A DNA stretch of 64,000 nt from Isoetes taiwanensis (GCA_021234155.1 JAJEKV010000095.1:1119524-1183523); one strand, 5' to 3'; positions 30,437 to 43,062 are shown, counted from the first letter of the stretch. Notes: generated by a model from the letters alone, not told the origin. Translations and numbers: made by a program.

Positions 30437-33400
30437 ATGGGCTTCCTCCTGCAATGGCTTTCACACCTCCTCCACGGACACCGGGGAAGTAGCCGCAGAT
30501 ATTCTACATCAGACATTCCAACACCCGGACTCTGTTGAGTTTACTCGGCAAGACCACCTCGGCTTCCACCACCGGTTCAATTTACTCCACCACACCACGC
30601 TCTGAGGCGTCGTACGCCCCCCACCAATGCGTTTCACCCCACCTCGGGCTAGAGAGCTCGGACTACCTCCTCAATTCATCTTAGTGCGTCGCCCATAGTC
30701 CACGTGGTAGGCTCCCTCCACGGAGGCAAATCACACCAACTCCATCCATTTAAGCTAAATGGTACTACAACAAGTGGGGCGGTCGGCGACACGCCAACTC
30801 TGTGTTCTCACGACGCCGGGAGCTGGTCAACTCGTCACCGGCCTCGATTACTTTTTCGAGAGGAAAGCACCTCCCCAGGGCCTTGCCCACATCAAACCTC
30901 TCGGCATCTACAAGTACACCTCATGTTGATCTCTCGGGACGAAGAAACACCTCATGTTGATGTCTCGGGGCGAGGACCTACCAAAGCCACAAGACTCCAT
31001 GTTGAATTCAAAGCCCACGCAAGTAAAAATCTTAAAGCGTAACTTACACAAGGCGGCATGTACAGCCGTTAGAAGAAAGAAACTCATGGGCCGAGGCTCA
31101 CTTGCGGGCAACACATACAAAGCAGCTTGTTGTTCTCAAGCGTTGTTTGCTTAAGATTGGACTAAAGGAATTGAGGTTTGCATTGATAGTTACGGTTCAA
31201 TGACTACGCTAGACCAAAGGGGCTACTTAGCCTTCAATATTAGGCGGATGATGGTGAGAAGTTTACTTACGGTGACTGGTGGCCACGCAGATACGTCAAG
31301 CGGCCTTCAAATTGATTCATGCTTTAGGCGTGAGGCGACTTGACCGCTGAAGAAAAGGCGACAAGAATCGGGCATCAATGACTCTCGCCATTGGGAGGCA
31401 TAACGAATTCATGCTCTTCAATGTGTTTCTGGATGGAAGGTTTCTTTAAGAGTCTTGTGAGAAACTCCCCTAACAGCCCTATGTACCGCACTTGGTGACA
31501 ATTTCAGAAACCGAAGTCCTCGCGATAATTATAAGGAGATGTGTGTTGAGGTGGAGAGCGCTTTATGCGCTGCACTCTTGCTTTCGCATTATGCGGAAAA
31601 AGGAGTTTTCTCGGCGTGGCCGTTTCCCTAGAAATAGGATGTCGACATTTTGCAGATTAAAATACCGAGACAAAATGCAGGACACTTCGCACTAAAGTAA
31701 GCTTCGGGCCGTGTTCTTGCCTAGTTCTACGCAAAAGTAGGTTCTTTTCCTAAACATGTTTTCCTTTCGGATGCATTGAAGGGGCCCGAACAATACGAAC
31801 AACAATCTTTGGAAAGGAAAATTAATGAAACATAGGAAGAAAGCCTTTGGAACAACCACTCAACTACATATGGTTATTTATTGGAATGGACGGGAAGAAG
31901 ACCACCTACCACATTTTGTCGTATTGCCTAGGATCTTCTTGAGAAGAAGATTTCATACATATGTTGTTTGGTGCTGTATTTAATGGAAAACTATCTTAGA
32001 GGCATTTTTGAATTATCAAACGTTGGTATGATCCAAATCTCACTGTCACAATATTGAATAAGCTTCTTTCCAATCCTACAGAGACATGTAGGGTTCTGTA
32101 TCTTAATTTAGATAACACGACGAGGGAAATAAGAATGCGGCGTTGTTTGCCCTGCTTGTGCTATGCTAGTAAGAAACAAATCTTCAAGAAGGTGAAGATT
32201 GGTTTTCACCTTGTTAGTCATACACCACGACCAAATTGATGGATGTTACATTAGGTTCTCCTAAGCGTCTTGCTGAAAAAACAAGCACGCGGCCATGATT
32301 GAGGTCATCCAAGATTCCCTGTCGTCCGGACATCGAGTTATTGGAAGAAACTTATGATTTCAAGGAATGGATTTTTGGGAGATCAGCGCTAGGTCCTTTG
32401 TGCTATTGAGCCCATGAGAAACATTACATTTCGGCCTTCAGGATCAAAATTTCCTTGTAGATGGCAAGGCCATCTTACAAGAAGAAGGAAATATGCCACT
32501 ACATCCTTCGCATTTGGCAGCCCGGTAGCGGTATTCAATTCATTCACTTAACATCCCCAATACTAGTTCCATGCTCTCTGCCGGGTATAAATGCCTCTAA
32601 AAAGCTTGAAAGAAATCACAAGAGTAAAAGGAGGAAAGAGCATTTGACTCAAATAAATCATTGGATTGTATTGAGACAAGTATTGATCTGCTCTAACCAC
32701 TTTGGGGAAGCGGATGCTTTATAATTGGCCTCAATTTTTTCTACCGACAGCGTGACATGTTGCAAGCTTCATTACAAGGTCGAAGGCCAGTTACATTCAG
32801 CGGCCATCTAGGCAAACCCTCCTGATACCAGTTGAGAATCCAAGAGAACATGTAGAGATATTGGCTGGCTCGGATAGAGATGGCGGAGTCATATTACCGC
32901 GGCTGAAGCGCCGCGAAGCATGAAGTTACTTTCGAGTATACGAGTTCGATCTCTGAGATTCGAGAAAGGAATGCTCATAAATTTGTCGGCTAATGTGAAT
33001 GAATCACGGGAGGCCATTACGGCTAGCTAAAATCTTTGGAGAATGCTCGAGAGGATGGAATTCCCTCAATTAAAATTACCTTTGGATGAGCATTTATTTG
33101 CCAATGCTTTGATGGGAGTTATACTTTGGAGATAAAAGCGAGGAGTGGGAAAGAGAGCTAAGTCCAAAACAAGCAACTAACATCATAGATCTAAGCGGAA
33201 GTAAAAGTTCTTGCATATGACTTTGTTACATTTGCTTTGCTAATAGGATTCACGTGGTCCTCCAACTTTAATAAAAGGTCGGCATGTGGATTAGACAAAC
33301 AAGCCAAAAGGTGGCCAAAAGATGATGATGAAGACTCACTTGTAGGCAGGTGAGGAAGAAGATCGTTCGAGTACATCGATCTTTGAGTGAAGGCGAGGAT

Positions 33401-33560
33401 GAAGGCTCGGTGTCGGGGAATAAATGAGTAGAGGATGAGATGCATCCACGATCTTCTTTGCAAAATGTAAGTTTGTCAGATGGCTTCGAACATGTAAGAA
33501 ACGAGAAAGTCACGGTGATGAAGTTATACGTCAAAATATCCTATATTTTGACAATTTGTT
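30437..33560 (+). pseudogene. Plus-strand gene of the TIR element, putative transposase
   Basis: A Pro/Ser/Thr-rich N-terminal stretch starts near ATG 30437 or 30454. The core at about 31860-32700 reads MDGKK (31888), LFGAVFNGK (about 31970), WYDPNLTVTILNKLL, RVLYLNLDNTTREI (about 32088-32130), KKVKIGFHLV, HHDQID (32223-32240), DIELLEETYDFKEWIFG (32329 on) and WQPGSG...IHLTSPI. This order (D-G, L-D-N, H-x-x-x-D) matches, from memory, eukaryotic mobile-element proteins carrying the domain called DUF7869, an RNase-H-like nuclease candidate. The tail at 33300-33530 is acidic (SLSEGEDEGSVSG). Several frame changes and stops break it. The transposase role is inference. Confidence 0.55.
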
Positions 33561-33789
33561 CATAATTTTGTACAATTTTCCTGGCTTAGCAGATATATCA
33601 CTTCTTTGTCCTCTACCCTTGCTATTTTTTTATTGCCCTTTTTGCTTACACTTTATAAAAGTAACTATTTTTTGTTCTAGTTTAGGAGGATGAAAATTGC
33701 TGTTTCTAAAATTTTTGCGAGTTATGTTCAATCAACCCCTCAAAAATGGTACCTATAAATTATGAAATTGTCACACTGTCACAAAAATC

Positions 33790-33884
33790 TTAAAAATAGA
33801 CTTTTTAAGGGAATTTTTAGGGAATCTTTCAAAGATTCCTTTGAAGTCGTTCCAGCAAATAGTCGTTTCATTTTAAACTTTGTT
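33790..33884 (-). repeat. Right terminal inverted repeat with subterminal palindrome
   Basis: It ends CGTTTCATTTTAAACTTTGTT. Inside it, GGAATCTTTCAAAGATTCC (33821-33839) is a 9-bp inverted repeat around one base. Its half-site is shared with the left end. Confidence 0.7.
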
Positions 33885-34078
33885 GAAGCCAGAAATTAAA
33901 AGCGGGTCTTGGTATTAAAGGAAAAAATTGACCTTAGAAAGGCTACATTAAAGCAGTGATGTACTATTAGCACCCTTATGAGGAGCTTCGCCCATGCTAC
34001 ACAAGTCCGGGGGCCTTCACGGCACAAAAGGACATAAATGCTTATTCTATTCTATTCTATTCTATTCTATTACATATT
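33885..34078 (+). mobile_element. LINE 3' UTR and (TATTC)n tail, right part of the split LINE
   Basis: GAAG (33885-33888) is followed by non-coding sequence, then GGGGGCCTTCACGG and a run of TATTC units (34041-34071). This is the tail type of the LINE at 22378-23090. It supplies the 3' end missing from the LINE fragment at 24825-25117. Confidence 0.6.
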
Positions 34079-36968
34079 TACAAGGTATGAGATAAGCGTA
34101 AACTTGGCTTCCTTTTTGAACTAGTTCCTAGGATGATGGGCCTAAGCAAGTTATTTGCTACTATATTACATAAGGAAGTTTAGCGAAGTAATGGATTATT
34201 TGAGGAGCTATTCTTACTTAGGATAGCTTCCCAAGGACATTACTTACGACAAAAGAAATCTACGAGTTGTAGCCTGATTCACAAGTGCAATTTGGAGAAA
34301 ACCATAAGCCCCTTCTTCTGTTTATGGCTAGGAAAATCTGAGGCGTGTGGGTAGGAAACCACCGGATGTGGAGTTTTATTATCTTAAAAGCGTACTTTGG
34401 CTATATCCATGCACATAGGCGGAGGTATATTTGAAACCGAGGGGATAGGTTAACGTATATACGAAATTATTTTCGGGGGCGATATAAAGTCCAAAATACA
34501 TATTTTTAAGGTTAAATACATTATTATTAGTATTTTAACCTCAGGCGAAAAATAAATGTCCCGAAACCGGTTGCAAACTTCTTGTATACAACCACGTGGC
34601 GAAATCTTGATTTATCGCGATTTTTTTTTTTTTTTTTTTTTAAAGTTTGCGTGTAAGCTGATGGATTCGCTTATCGCGAAAAATTTACCGGCAATACGAG
34701 ATTTTTTTTTTTTTTTTGCCATATTTTTGGCGTATTATACTTCAAATTAATTGCCATATTATTGAATAATGCATTATTGAGTATAAAGCATTATACAATA
34801 CTGAACCTACCCCACATGCAGAAACACCCAGGTAGGCTGACTCTTGATCCAACTAAGTTTGACAAATGGCCACTTCCAAATTTTGTTTGACCATTCTATG
34901 GATCCACATGACCCAATCTTCTGTTATGTCTAAAGGAGAAAGTTGTTTTGTGGTTGTAGCAATCACAGTGGTAGAACAATTTTACTAGAAATATGGAATA
35001 GCAATCCATTTGTAGTTTTTATTTTTGGCTTTCGAAGCTTAAAATAAAGTCGACCCAATTTTGTGCTCTGTTTAAGCGGGGGGCTTCAAAGCCATTGTTA
35101 ACCAGGCAATATAGTTGGTATTCATACGGTTTAGAAGATCTTTGCGGGGAGAGATCGCTATCATGACAAATATAGGGAAATGCATGGCATGAATATGATG
35201 ATAGTTCATAGATCATAGAATCTGGCGGCAGGCGGTATCACGGCACCTAGTGCAATACGGAAGCATGTGGCTGCGATACATGCTCGGGTTGGGAGTATTA
35301 TAAATCATTAGATTTGTGCCGATTCGCGAGAAGATGATTTTTAGATAAGTGGAAAATTGAAGTAGATTTTTTTTAGAATTTTTAGGCATATATGAAAAGC
35401 TCTCTCGAAGCACATGTAAGCAAATTAGGTGCTTTGGATTTCTCCTCTATTTATAAGGTGATGCTATTTAAGTACTGTTGCATTCACAAGGGCAATTTGG
35501 TTTTGCATTTTGGGCATATATTTTGACAAGGAGTGAAATACATGAGTATTGATTTGTGTTGTGAAATAGCTGATTGGGAAATGGTCTAGTGGAGCGGATT
35601 TTTATAAATATATGTTTTGGGAGGATTTGGAACCATCGCGCCATTTGTTCTAGTGTAAGGTTGCTTTAAATTGCATCATTATTGCAGCTTCTGTTGCTCC
35701 TAAATCACGTAGTTATATGAAACCCGACTAAGTTATCTTCTGTTTGAATCAGCTTCAAATCAAGTCATCTAGAATGGTGGCGCTTCCAGGTTTGTAAAAG
35801 GGATTTTCTACATTATCTGGAAGTGCGATTGGGAGAAACTTATAGATATCTCCTTTTTTATCCTATTTGTTGCGCGGTCGATTTCGCCAGTATATGTTGT
35901 TGCCCGCGTCTAAGTTCGCAGGTTGGTTGACTAGCCAAAATCACTCAAATTTAACCAATTGTGTCTGTATATATTTGTAGGAAGGCCCAGCAATATGGAT
36001 GGCATTATTTATTTGGATAGCGGTGATAGCGTAAGAGGACTCCTTACAGTGCTACTTCATTTTATGCTATGCTGTAATGTAATGAAATTTGGACTTCATT
36101 TTCACAATCTAATGAGTCCACGAACATGTTTGCATTTTTGTTGCAAGAGGATTGAGTTGATGATCATGGTGTTCATCTTGACTTGATGGCAATTGTTGTT
36201 TCGCAGTTAAGAAGCCTAAAGCCTGCTTTGACCTCTAAAGTTCTGGCTGATGGTCTATATTATGAGCATTAAGGTATAATTTTGGCTTCATTATAGTGCA
36301 GTTCATCGAAGTCATCACGAGCGTGTTTTTGTTGAAGGGCCGTCGGACTTTATTCAATCAAGGTCAAATACAAGTATAAAATCTGAGGAGCCGGGGAATA
36401 AAATCTCGGCGGATAAGCGGGGCCCGCAAGTGGAAACGCTTTTGCCTAAGCATAGAGTGCACATCCAAATACTTCCTCAAAAATCAATGCCTCTTGCGAG
36501 GGTAGTAGAAAAATGATAGAGCTTTACAATGTAACCTTGAGCTTCTTGGAGGAACCACGATTATCTGCATCGGAACCTTTAGAGATTTTATTTGATCTTT
36601 TCGGATAGTCCAAAGCAACCATCCTGGCGCTGGTAGAAAGCACGGCCTTATAACTCTGTCCGGTACTTGGGTAAATTACTTAAAAGCGATTGTTGGTGTG
36701 TTTTTGGTATCTATTTGTGTTTGGTTTTCGTGGTAACATATGGCATAGCATCAACGATCTTATGCACTTCAGAGAGGTTCCATTGATGTAAGCGGCATAA
36801 ATATTTGATGTGGAGCAAACCAAGTGAATATTTGCACATAAGTGATGATTGTTTTTATTAAAATTGTTTTGAACATGCATGCATGCCATATACTGATTGG
36901 ACTACGGGATATGATAAATCATTATATCACAGTAGCGTAGTAGTTTTTGTGGATCGTGTAGAAATCTG
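34079..36968. other. AT-rich stretch, no recognised gene
   Basis: It holds two long T runs (34621-34642, 34701-34717) and an imperfect inverted repeat, GGTTAAATAC / GTATTTTAACC (34513-34543). Short frames such as 35959-36186 have no motif I know. Confidence 0.5.
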
Positions 36969-37359
36969 AGGGTGTAAATTTGATAGTGATACCCCAAAAT
37001 GAAAGCACCGGCACCTAAAGCACCTAAATTTGATCAAGGAATTGCAATTCTAATTTAGCCGAATTACAATTACCAGGCCAAACTAGTTTATTTAAAGATT
37101 GGCCGAATGATAGCAAGGCTGATACAAATTCCGCCATCCAAAATCACGCCATCGGTAGAATCAACTAAGAAATCAATCGGCGCCCAAAAGAATCAATCAC
37201 GCCATCCTCGATCCCTTCCTCCCAGGAAGAGGATTGCTATTTCTGGAATAACAACCTCAAAATTCGTTACTCTAAATTTCGTCGAGGAATAAGCACCTAA
37301 ACACTTAAAACGGTAATGAGACTGATGCTTTTGGGGTACCACTATCAAATTTACACCCT
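36969..37359. mobile_element. 391-bp MITE with 31-bp terminal inverted repeats
   Basis: The left end AGGGTGTAAATTTGATAGTG continues through ATACCCCAAAA (36969-36999). The right end (37329-37359) is its reverse complement with one mismatch in 31. No transposase frame is inside. I see no clear target duplication, so the superfamily is open. Confidence 0.85.
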
Positions 37360-37368
37360 ACAAGGCTG

Positions 37369-37752
37369 TCACAAAGCAAATCCTCGCTCTTGATTGGATG
37401 TATCTGAGTTGGTTTTACTTTGTTTATCAATTTTAGATTGCTTGCTTGATTCATGTTTTGTATAAAGGCATTCTTTGTATATATTTATGAGATGGCGATT
37501 CACCATTTCGAGGGAATTAGGTCTCGTTCTATGATGGATGCCTACGTGGAGTATATGTGAATCGAAGTTGGCTATATAGGCACCAAGAATGCTTTCTACG
37601 AGTGAGTGCAAAAACTTTAGTTCATCATACATCATTGCCTCCTGTCGGGAAGCGGCCTTCATCATCTCAAAAGTTGGATTTTTCTCAAGTTCCTCAAGAA
37701 AATTAGAAGGCGTGGGAGATGTTATGATAAATGTTGAGTTCATGCACAGCAA
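37369..37752 (-). CDS. 127-codon frame of unknown function
   Basis: It reads from an ATG at the minus-strand start with an ordinary amino-acid mix (FLEELEKNPTFEMMKAASRQ, LHSLVESILGAYIANFDSHI) and ends ten bases from the MITE. It is not low complexity and not recognised. It could be an exon or remnant of a larger element. Confidence 0.3.
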   Translation of the reverse strand: MLCMNSTFIITSPTPSNFLEELEKNPTFEMMKAASRQEAMMYDELKFLHSLVESILGAYIANFDSHILHVGIHHRTRPNSLEMVNRHLINIYKECLYTKHESSKQSKIDKQSKTNSDTSNQERGFAL

Positions 37753-38129
37753 AAGCGTCGATTAATAAATAATTAAAGATATTTAATAGCGGAGTTACTT
37801 GAGAAAAAGAAAACCTACCCGCGTATTGGCCAACATATGTGTACAACTCATATAGGTAATCTTTTGTTGATAGAAAGATCTAGTTAAAAATGGTACTCCA
37901 TAGGGCCTAAAGATGAACTCCTCATGAAGCTTCCCAAACACGCAAAAAAAGGCTTTTGATTAGAATATACCAAAAAATGCATAAACAATGCTTATATACA
38001 CTTCGGTGATGTGGCATACTCCAAATTAAGTAAATGACCATTTTCTAGTAGAGACTACACTTTAAAATCATTAAAGAAAGAACACGAGTCTGGTATAATA
38101 AACTACTAATAGTACATGACTCTAAAGTA

Positions 38130-38396
38130 AACATATTACGCCTTGTTTAATAGCTTCAATTTTCCACATGCTTGCACATTTGTGTTTTATCCCTCCTACT
38201 TTGTTTCTAGAAAAGGCTAAAAGCAATATGATTTTCATTTGGCAATTTGCACCCTAGGAAACATTACGCCTTGTGTGTCGCTCCCAATTTCCACATGTTT
38301 GCAAAATGCTCAAATATATAATCATTTGTTTTTATATCCTCTGTCTTGTTTCTAGAAAGACTAAGTCAATATGATTTTCATTTTAGCGAATTCCAT
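38130..38396. repeat. Tandem duplication of about 130 bp, diverged
   Basis: ATTACGCCTTGT...TTTCCACATG...TTGTTTCTAGAAA...AATATGATTTTCATTT occurs twice in a row with many differences. Confidence 0.75.
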
Positions 38397-41040
38397 TAGA
38401 AGCTATCACCTCCAAAATATTTTTCATAAAGCCCAGAACAATCACGAGCATGGTAAGCTATCACTTCCAACTATGACTACCACTTACTGGTGTTGAATAA
38501 AAGAAGTCGAGAAAAGATTATGAGGCCATCTGACAATTTATCAACAAGTGGAATTCATGGCTTTTGAAACGTCCTTAACCCCTCACGTTTAGCAGATATC
38601 TGAGGTAGTAAAGTGCCTTCCAATTTTTGGCTTGGAATTTTTTTGTAGAGGTTAGGTGATCTTTTGTTGATTGGAAACGCACACAAATAAAGGGAAAAAC
38701 CCCAGGTTATAGTAGAGTCACAGTTAACCCATGGACCACCTAATTATGCCCAACCTAATTAATCATATGGCCTAAAGGTTTCTCCTTAAGGCTTGGTGCT
38801 TGATTCTTGAGGCTTTCTTGCAATTGCTTATTTCCAAATCACTCCTATACTGTACTTAAAAACAGCGAGACATTGTGCCATTAGGTTTAGCTTGAAAACA
38901 TAGTTCATGCAGCATCTATAAAGCCCGGAATCAGTTCAATCAATTTGATAATATCTATATATGTGCATCCAACTGATGAAATGGAGTTAAAATTTGGCTC
39001 CGTAGATAAGGGCAAAAGCCGCATGCTGAATACTCAACTTGGTCACATATACCTTTCGAACATATGCGCGTTGTGATACAAATCCGAGGAGGAACTCTGT
39101 TGCATTACAATTGAATGAATGATGTCAGTATGTGTTGAGATGGATTTTTAACCACGAAATAACCTAAAATCTATGTAATGAACATGGCAAAATGTTTGTG
39201 TCAATAGTTGTAAAAAATTTGAGTAAGAACATTTACCACCTATTTCTTCTATCCTGCGCTTGCACACACATGTTTAATAAGCGCGCTAGAATACCGGTCC
39301 AACTACCAAGTAGGATGAATCTTGTTATCATGTTATGCGTTATGGAAAGATATCTAACGTAAGCCACAATAGGAATGAGCTGTATAAACCACAAACTAAA
39401 ACCAATATTACAAATTTGGTAAGTTACACGAATAATCCTTGAAGCGTTGTTAAAAAAGCTCTAGAACAACTCATATACAACAAAAAAGAGGGACAACTAT
39501 AAATATTATCGCGTTCCTGTGATTAAGCTGTATCTTGTGCTCTTACGGATTTGCAAATCGCGACGAAAGGAATTTCCAATGGTCACGTGCACCGGGAGCA
39601 ATTCACGACAAGCAGGCTCAAAGAGCGAAGAAAAAGAGATGCAATGCGTGTCCAGCAGTTTTCCACAAATAATAGAAATGTGAGAATTAAAAAAGTGGTG
39701 TCTCATGTCACGATGGAGACCTTTCAAATGGCTACGCCTTGTTGATCTATGAGTCGCCTTCCTTGTATTTCAAAACAAAAATTTAAAAAATGCCAAATCA
39801 AGAGCGGAAGATGTTTTTTCTATTGCCTGCATGAGTAGCCTCATTATTTGCTCATGGCTACACAATATAAGTGGAACAAATCAGCGAAGTTAAACCTTTC
39901 CGTTTACGTACCAAAACACATAAATTTGAAAGTGGATGTGTTTAACATAAACTATACCAAGTGTTTACGCATATCTAAACCCTACTTGAGTTGCATCTTA
40001 AGTTTTTTATTTGTGGCGTACTTTGTAAAAACTTTTGTAAAAAGCTGTATTCTTCCTTAGATTGGTGGTGACATTGTTGGTGCAAAGCTGAACCGTGTTG
40101 AAGGCGACATCCATTAATGATATTTGTGAAGCTGGAGTTAAGCATTTAACAAAATTAGTTGATTTATAATATCATGATACGTAGAAGTTGAGTTCATGGG
40201 ATGCAAGTCATTAAGCGAGAGATATAAGCTGAATTAAGGAACTACCATGGTGTTTGTGAACGGATTCTTATGTTTCAATATTTCATTAAGTTTGTATTTT
40301 GTTGATGATTGAGGATTTGAATACTGGGCTAAAAGATATGAAAAAAGAAAGAAGGTTGGCGTACTCCAAAAGGATCTCAAAAAGATCTCGACCTTCAAAG
40401 ATTTGTTAGTAGTCATTGTCTTTGTATATATAAATATTGGGAGGGTTTCTTCTCACTCACGATTAGTTTGCTTTTAAACACCTATAGTAATTTTATTCTA
40501 TGTATGGGGCATTGAAGCATTTAACCTTTCCTATTCACATACATTTAGTACTTTGTTAGCTCTTCTACCAACATAAATTTACCACGAGAATATCGCGGAT
40601 TTTGTTCTTAATAACGAAGCGAGATATATGCATGGATTTATTTCTCATAATTACCATTTGCCACTTTCCCTCACCCCTACCTTAACCAATATAAAATGTT
40701 TTATCAAACTATGACACAACTACTAACACATAGAGAATGGACAAAAGATGGATGTTGAGCTTTTGCATCAAGAGCTTTTTAAACTTAGAGTGACCCCAAA
40801 GGGTTGAATTATGCAGTTCTACCTTATCGGGAAGGATTTTTACTAAGGATTACAAAAGAAATAATCTTGAATCACATTAACTCACCACGTGCATCAATAT
40901 GCATCTCTTTGGATAATATTAGGGATCATCAGGCACCCAGCACTACTTTACAAGCGACGCATTGAAAGTGCGAGAAACAATTACAATTCAAAGTCCACTA
41001 CATCGTCCCTTCCACGCCGATGGCTTCCCACACTTTGATG
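38397..41040. other. AT-rich stretch, no recognised gene
   Basis: Frames at 39506-39745 and 39848-40060 are short, open on both strands or without motifs. Nothing else is evident. Confidence 0.45.
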
Positions 41041-41041
41041 A

Positions 41042-41075
41042 CTAATGCCGCGCATCGCCGGGCCTGCGTTACTAA
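41042..41075 (+). other. Possible old Helitron 3' end
   Basis: ATGCCGCGCATCGCCGGGCC followed by TGCGTTACTAA and host T resembles a Helitron 3' hairpin plus CTRR. The stem has internal mismatches and no matching 5' end was found. Confidence 0.3.
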
Positions 41076-41085
41076 TAGTTATATA

Positions 41086-43062
41086 TGTTAAGATAGGTGG
41101 CGCCATGGGGACCTCGTGTGGTATGTAAAGTTATTATATATAGGTGACCACCATGGGGACGCCGTATCTAGTGCCATCAAATGTTGTTACATACTTAATT
41201 GACCTACTTAATAAAGATGCTATTTTTGCTAGAGTGCAATATTATCTTCTTGTGTGTAGAAGTCCCCTACATGTAGGAATGGAAGTAGGGCCGCTACCGA
41301 TCCGCATTGACTAATTTGCTTAGTTTTTTTTTGAGGTTGCGGCGCCACAATTTTTCTATTCAAAGTTCTTTACGCTTTGGATTCGAATTGATGGAATGAA
41401 TTCAAGCACGGATATGAATTTTAATGTTTCATTGACTATTATTGTGCAAGTTATATGGAGTCGTCATTTTTACCTCTTCAGGTAGAACTATAAATGTTTA
41501 TTGTTAGACACTACAACCCCAACATTTGGTCCCGCATTTAAAAGCAATAGCAAAAACAAAATCTGCAGTTTTTTTTTTTTGAAGATTCTAAAAAACCTGC
41601 GCACGTAGTTATACGGAGGAGGATTAATGGTTTTTCAGGAATCTGATATATAGTTTTCTTCTGAAGCCATAACTTTCTTTTTTAAGAATGTGTGGTTTCT
41701 TAAGGAGTGTAGTTTTTTTTTTTAAGGATGTATTTGTTGTTTTCTCGAGCTGATATGATTTTTTTAAAGCGAAGAAAAGATTTTCCATGATCAGAGCCTT
41801 ATTTGATGCGTTATAGAACTCTATCATTTATTCTATTCTACTATGAATGAACAAAGCCACATTTCATAATACGCCGATGCCATCGATCTTTGCCCGATTA
41901 ATAATAAGTAGATTGGCCCAAGTGGACGATAAAAAGCATTTATTCATTCAGAAAAGTGTTCATATAATAATAGTCTATAAATACAATTGAATGTGAGATG
42001 CAATGGTGCATCAATGTCTCACTTGTGACCCTCTTGCAGAAATCAACTTCTATGTGTCTTCTAGTAGTGTTGTGTTCTTGTAGTATCCTAGTATATTCTT
42101 GAGAATAGTTTTTCTATAACATTAATGTAATGGTGTGTCCCTATTCCTTACCCGTACGGTGCACCTAAAGGCCATATAATAGTTGACCCGATGATCCAAA
42201 TAATCACTACAAGAATTGAAGACCATGTAAGTTTAGACCTTCAGTTGCCTAACCAATCAGTGATGATGTCGAGATAATCACAATAAAATCATAGGGTTGT
42301 ATAAAAAATCCGTAGACCTTCGTAGTTTGAGGTTGCGTACGCCCGCAATTTTTCTTTCAAAGGTTCTTTACACTTTGGATTCGTTGGTGGATAAGTTAGC
42401 TTTGGATAATGGATTTTAATGTTTCATTGACGGTATTATTGCAAGGATTGCTTATGGAGTCGATGTTTTCTCTTGTTAGAACCTATAAATGTTTGATGAC
42501 AGACACTAACTAACGGTCCCGCGGTAAAACAATATGAAAACAAAATCTGATTTTTGAGAATTCACAAAACCGTGGATTATCTTGATTGGTTTTCAGGATC
42601 TGATATAGTTTTTTCTTCTGAAACCACAACTGCTTTTAAGAATATTATTGGTTTCTTAAGAGGTGTAGTTTTGGAGGATGTGTTGTTTTCGAGCCGGTAT
42701 GATTTTTTAAAGCGAAGAAAAGATTTTCAGCAGTCCGTGCTTATTTCGATTCGTTATGAGAACTCATCCATTTGTTATTCTATTCTACTATGAATGAACA
42801 AAGGAAGCCACGCATTTTTCACTTAACCATCGATACCAATACGATGTTTTGCCGGTCATAGGCGATTAGCGTAGTGGAGGCATTTATTCATTCAGAAAGA
42901 GATGATGTTCCTTATAATAATAGGTCTATAAATACAATTGAATGTGAAGGATACAATGATTTGCAAATGTCTCGCAATGACCTCTTGGAAATCAACTTCT
43001 ATAATGACTACTAGTAGGTGTTGTGTTCTTGTAGTATCCTAGTATATTCTTGAGAATAGTTT
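41086..43062 (-). mobile_element. Composite repeat copy B with an internal tandem duplication
   Basis: The left edge TGTTAAGATAGGTG runs to CCCCAACA at 41517-41524. This TGTT...AACA segment of 439 bases may be an LTR. It carries the empty sites of E4 (about 41141) and E5 (41500/41501). The inner part at about 41330-42310 recurs directly at about 42330-43265 (GAGGTTGCG..., ...ACTTTGGATTCG, CTTAAGGAGTGTAG), so copy B contains its own 1.0-kb tandem duplication. Confidence 0.65.

Larger units (their letters stand above)
25118..33884. mobile_element. 8.77-kb terminal-inverted-repeat element with palindrome arrays
   Basis: The left end AACAAGGTTTAAAATGAAACG matches the reverse complement of the right end (AACAAAGTTTAAAATGAAACG) apart from one G/A position. 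A second shared block, TTTGAAAGATTCC, lies further in. A 4-base GAAG flanks both sides and may be the target duplication. Inside are two divergent broken genes (minus 26590-29420, plus 30437-33560) and about 39 copies of a TATAAATTTATA palindrome seen nowhere else in the window. It sits in a LINE 3' UTR. The size fits an autonomous DNA transposon. I cannot assign a superfamily. Confidence 0.68.

Noticed and set aside
41086..41524. Firm call of an LTR with TG...CA ends
   Set aside because: Part of its inner border (CAACC...CATTTGGT) also occurs next to the GAG-pre-integrase region at about 52960, and no matching second LTR or 5-bp duplication was found. Kept only as tentative.
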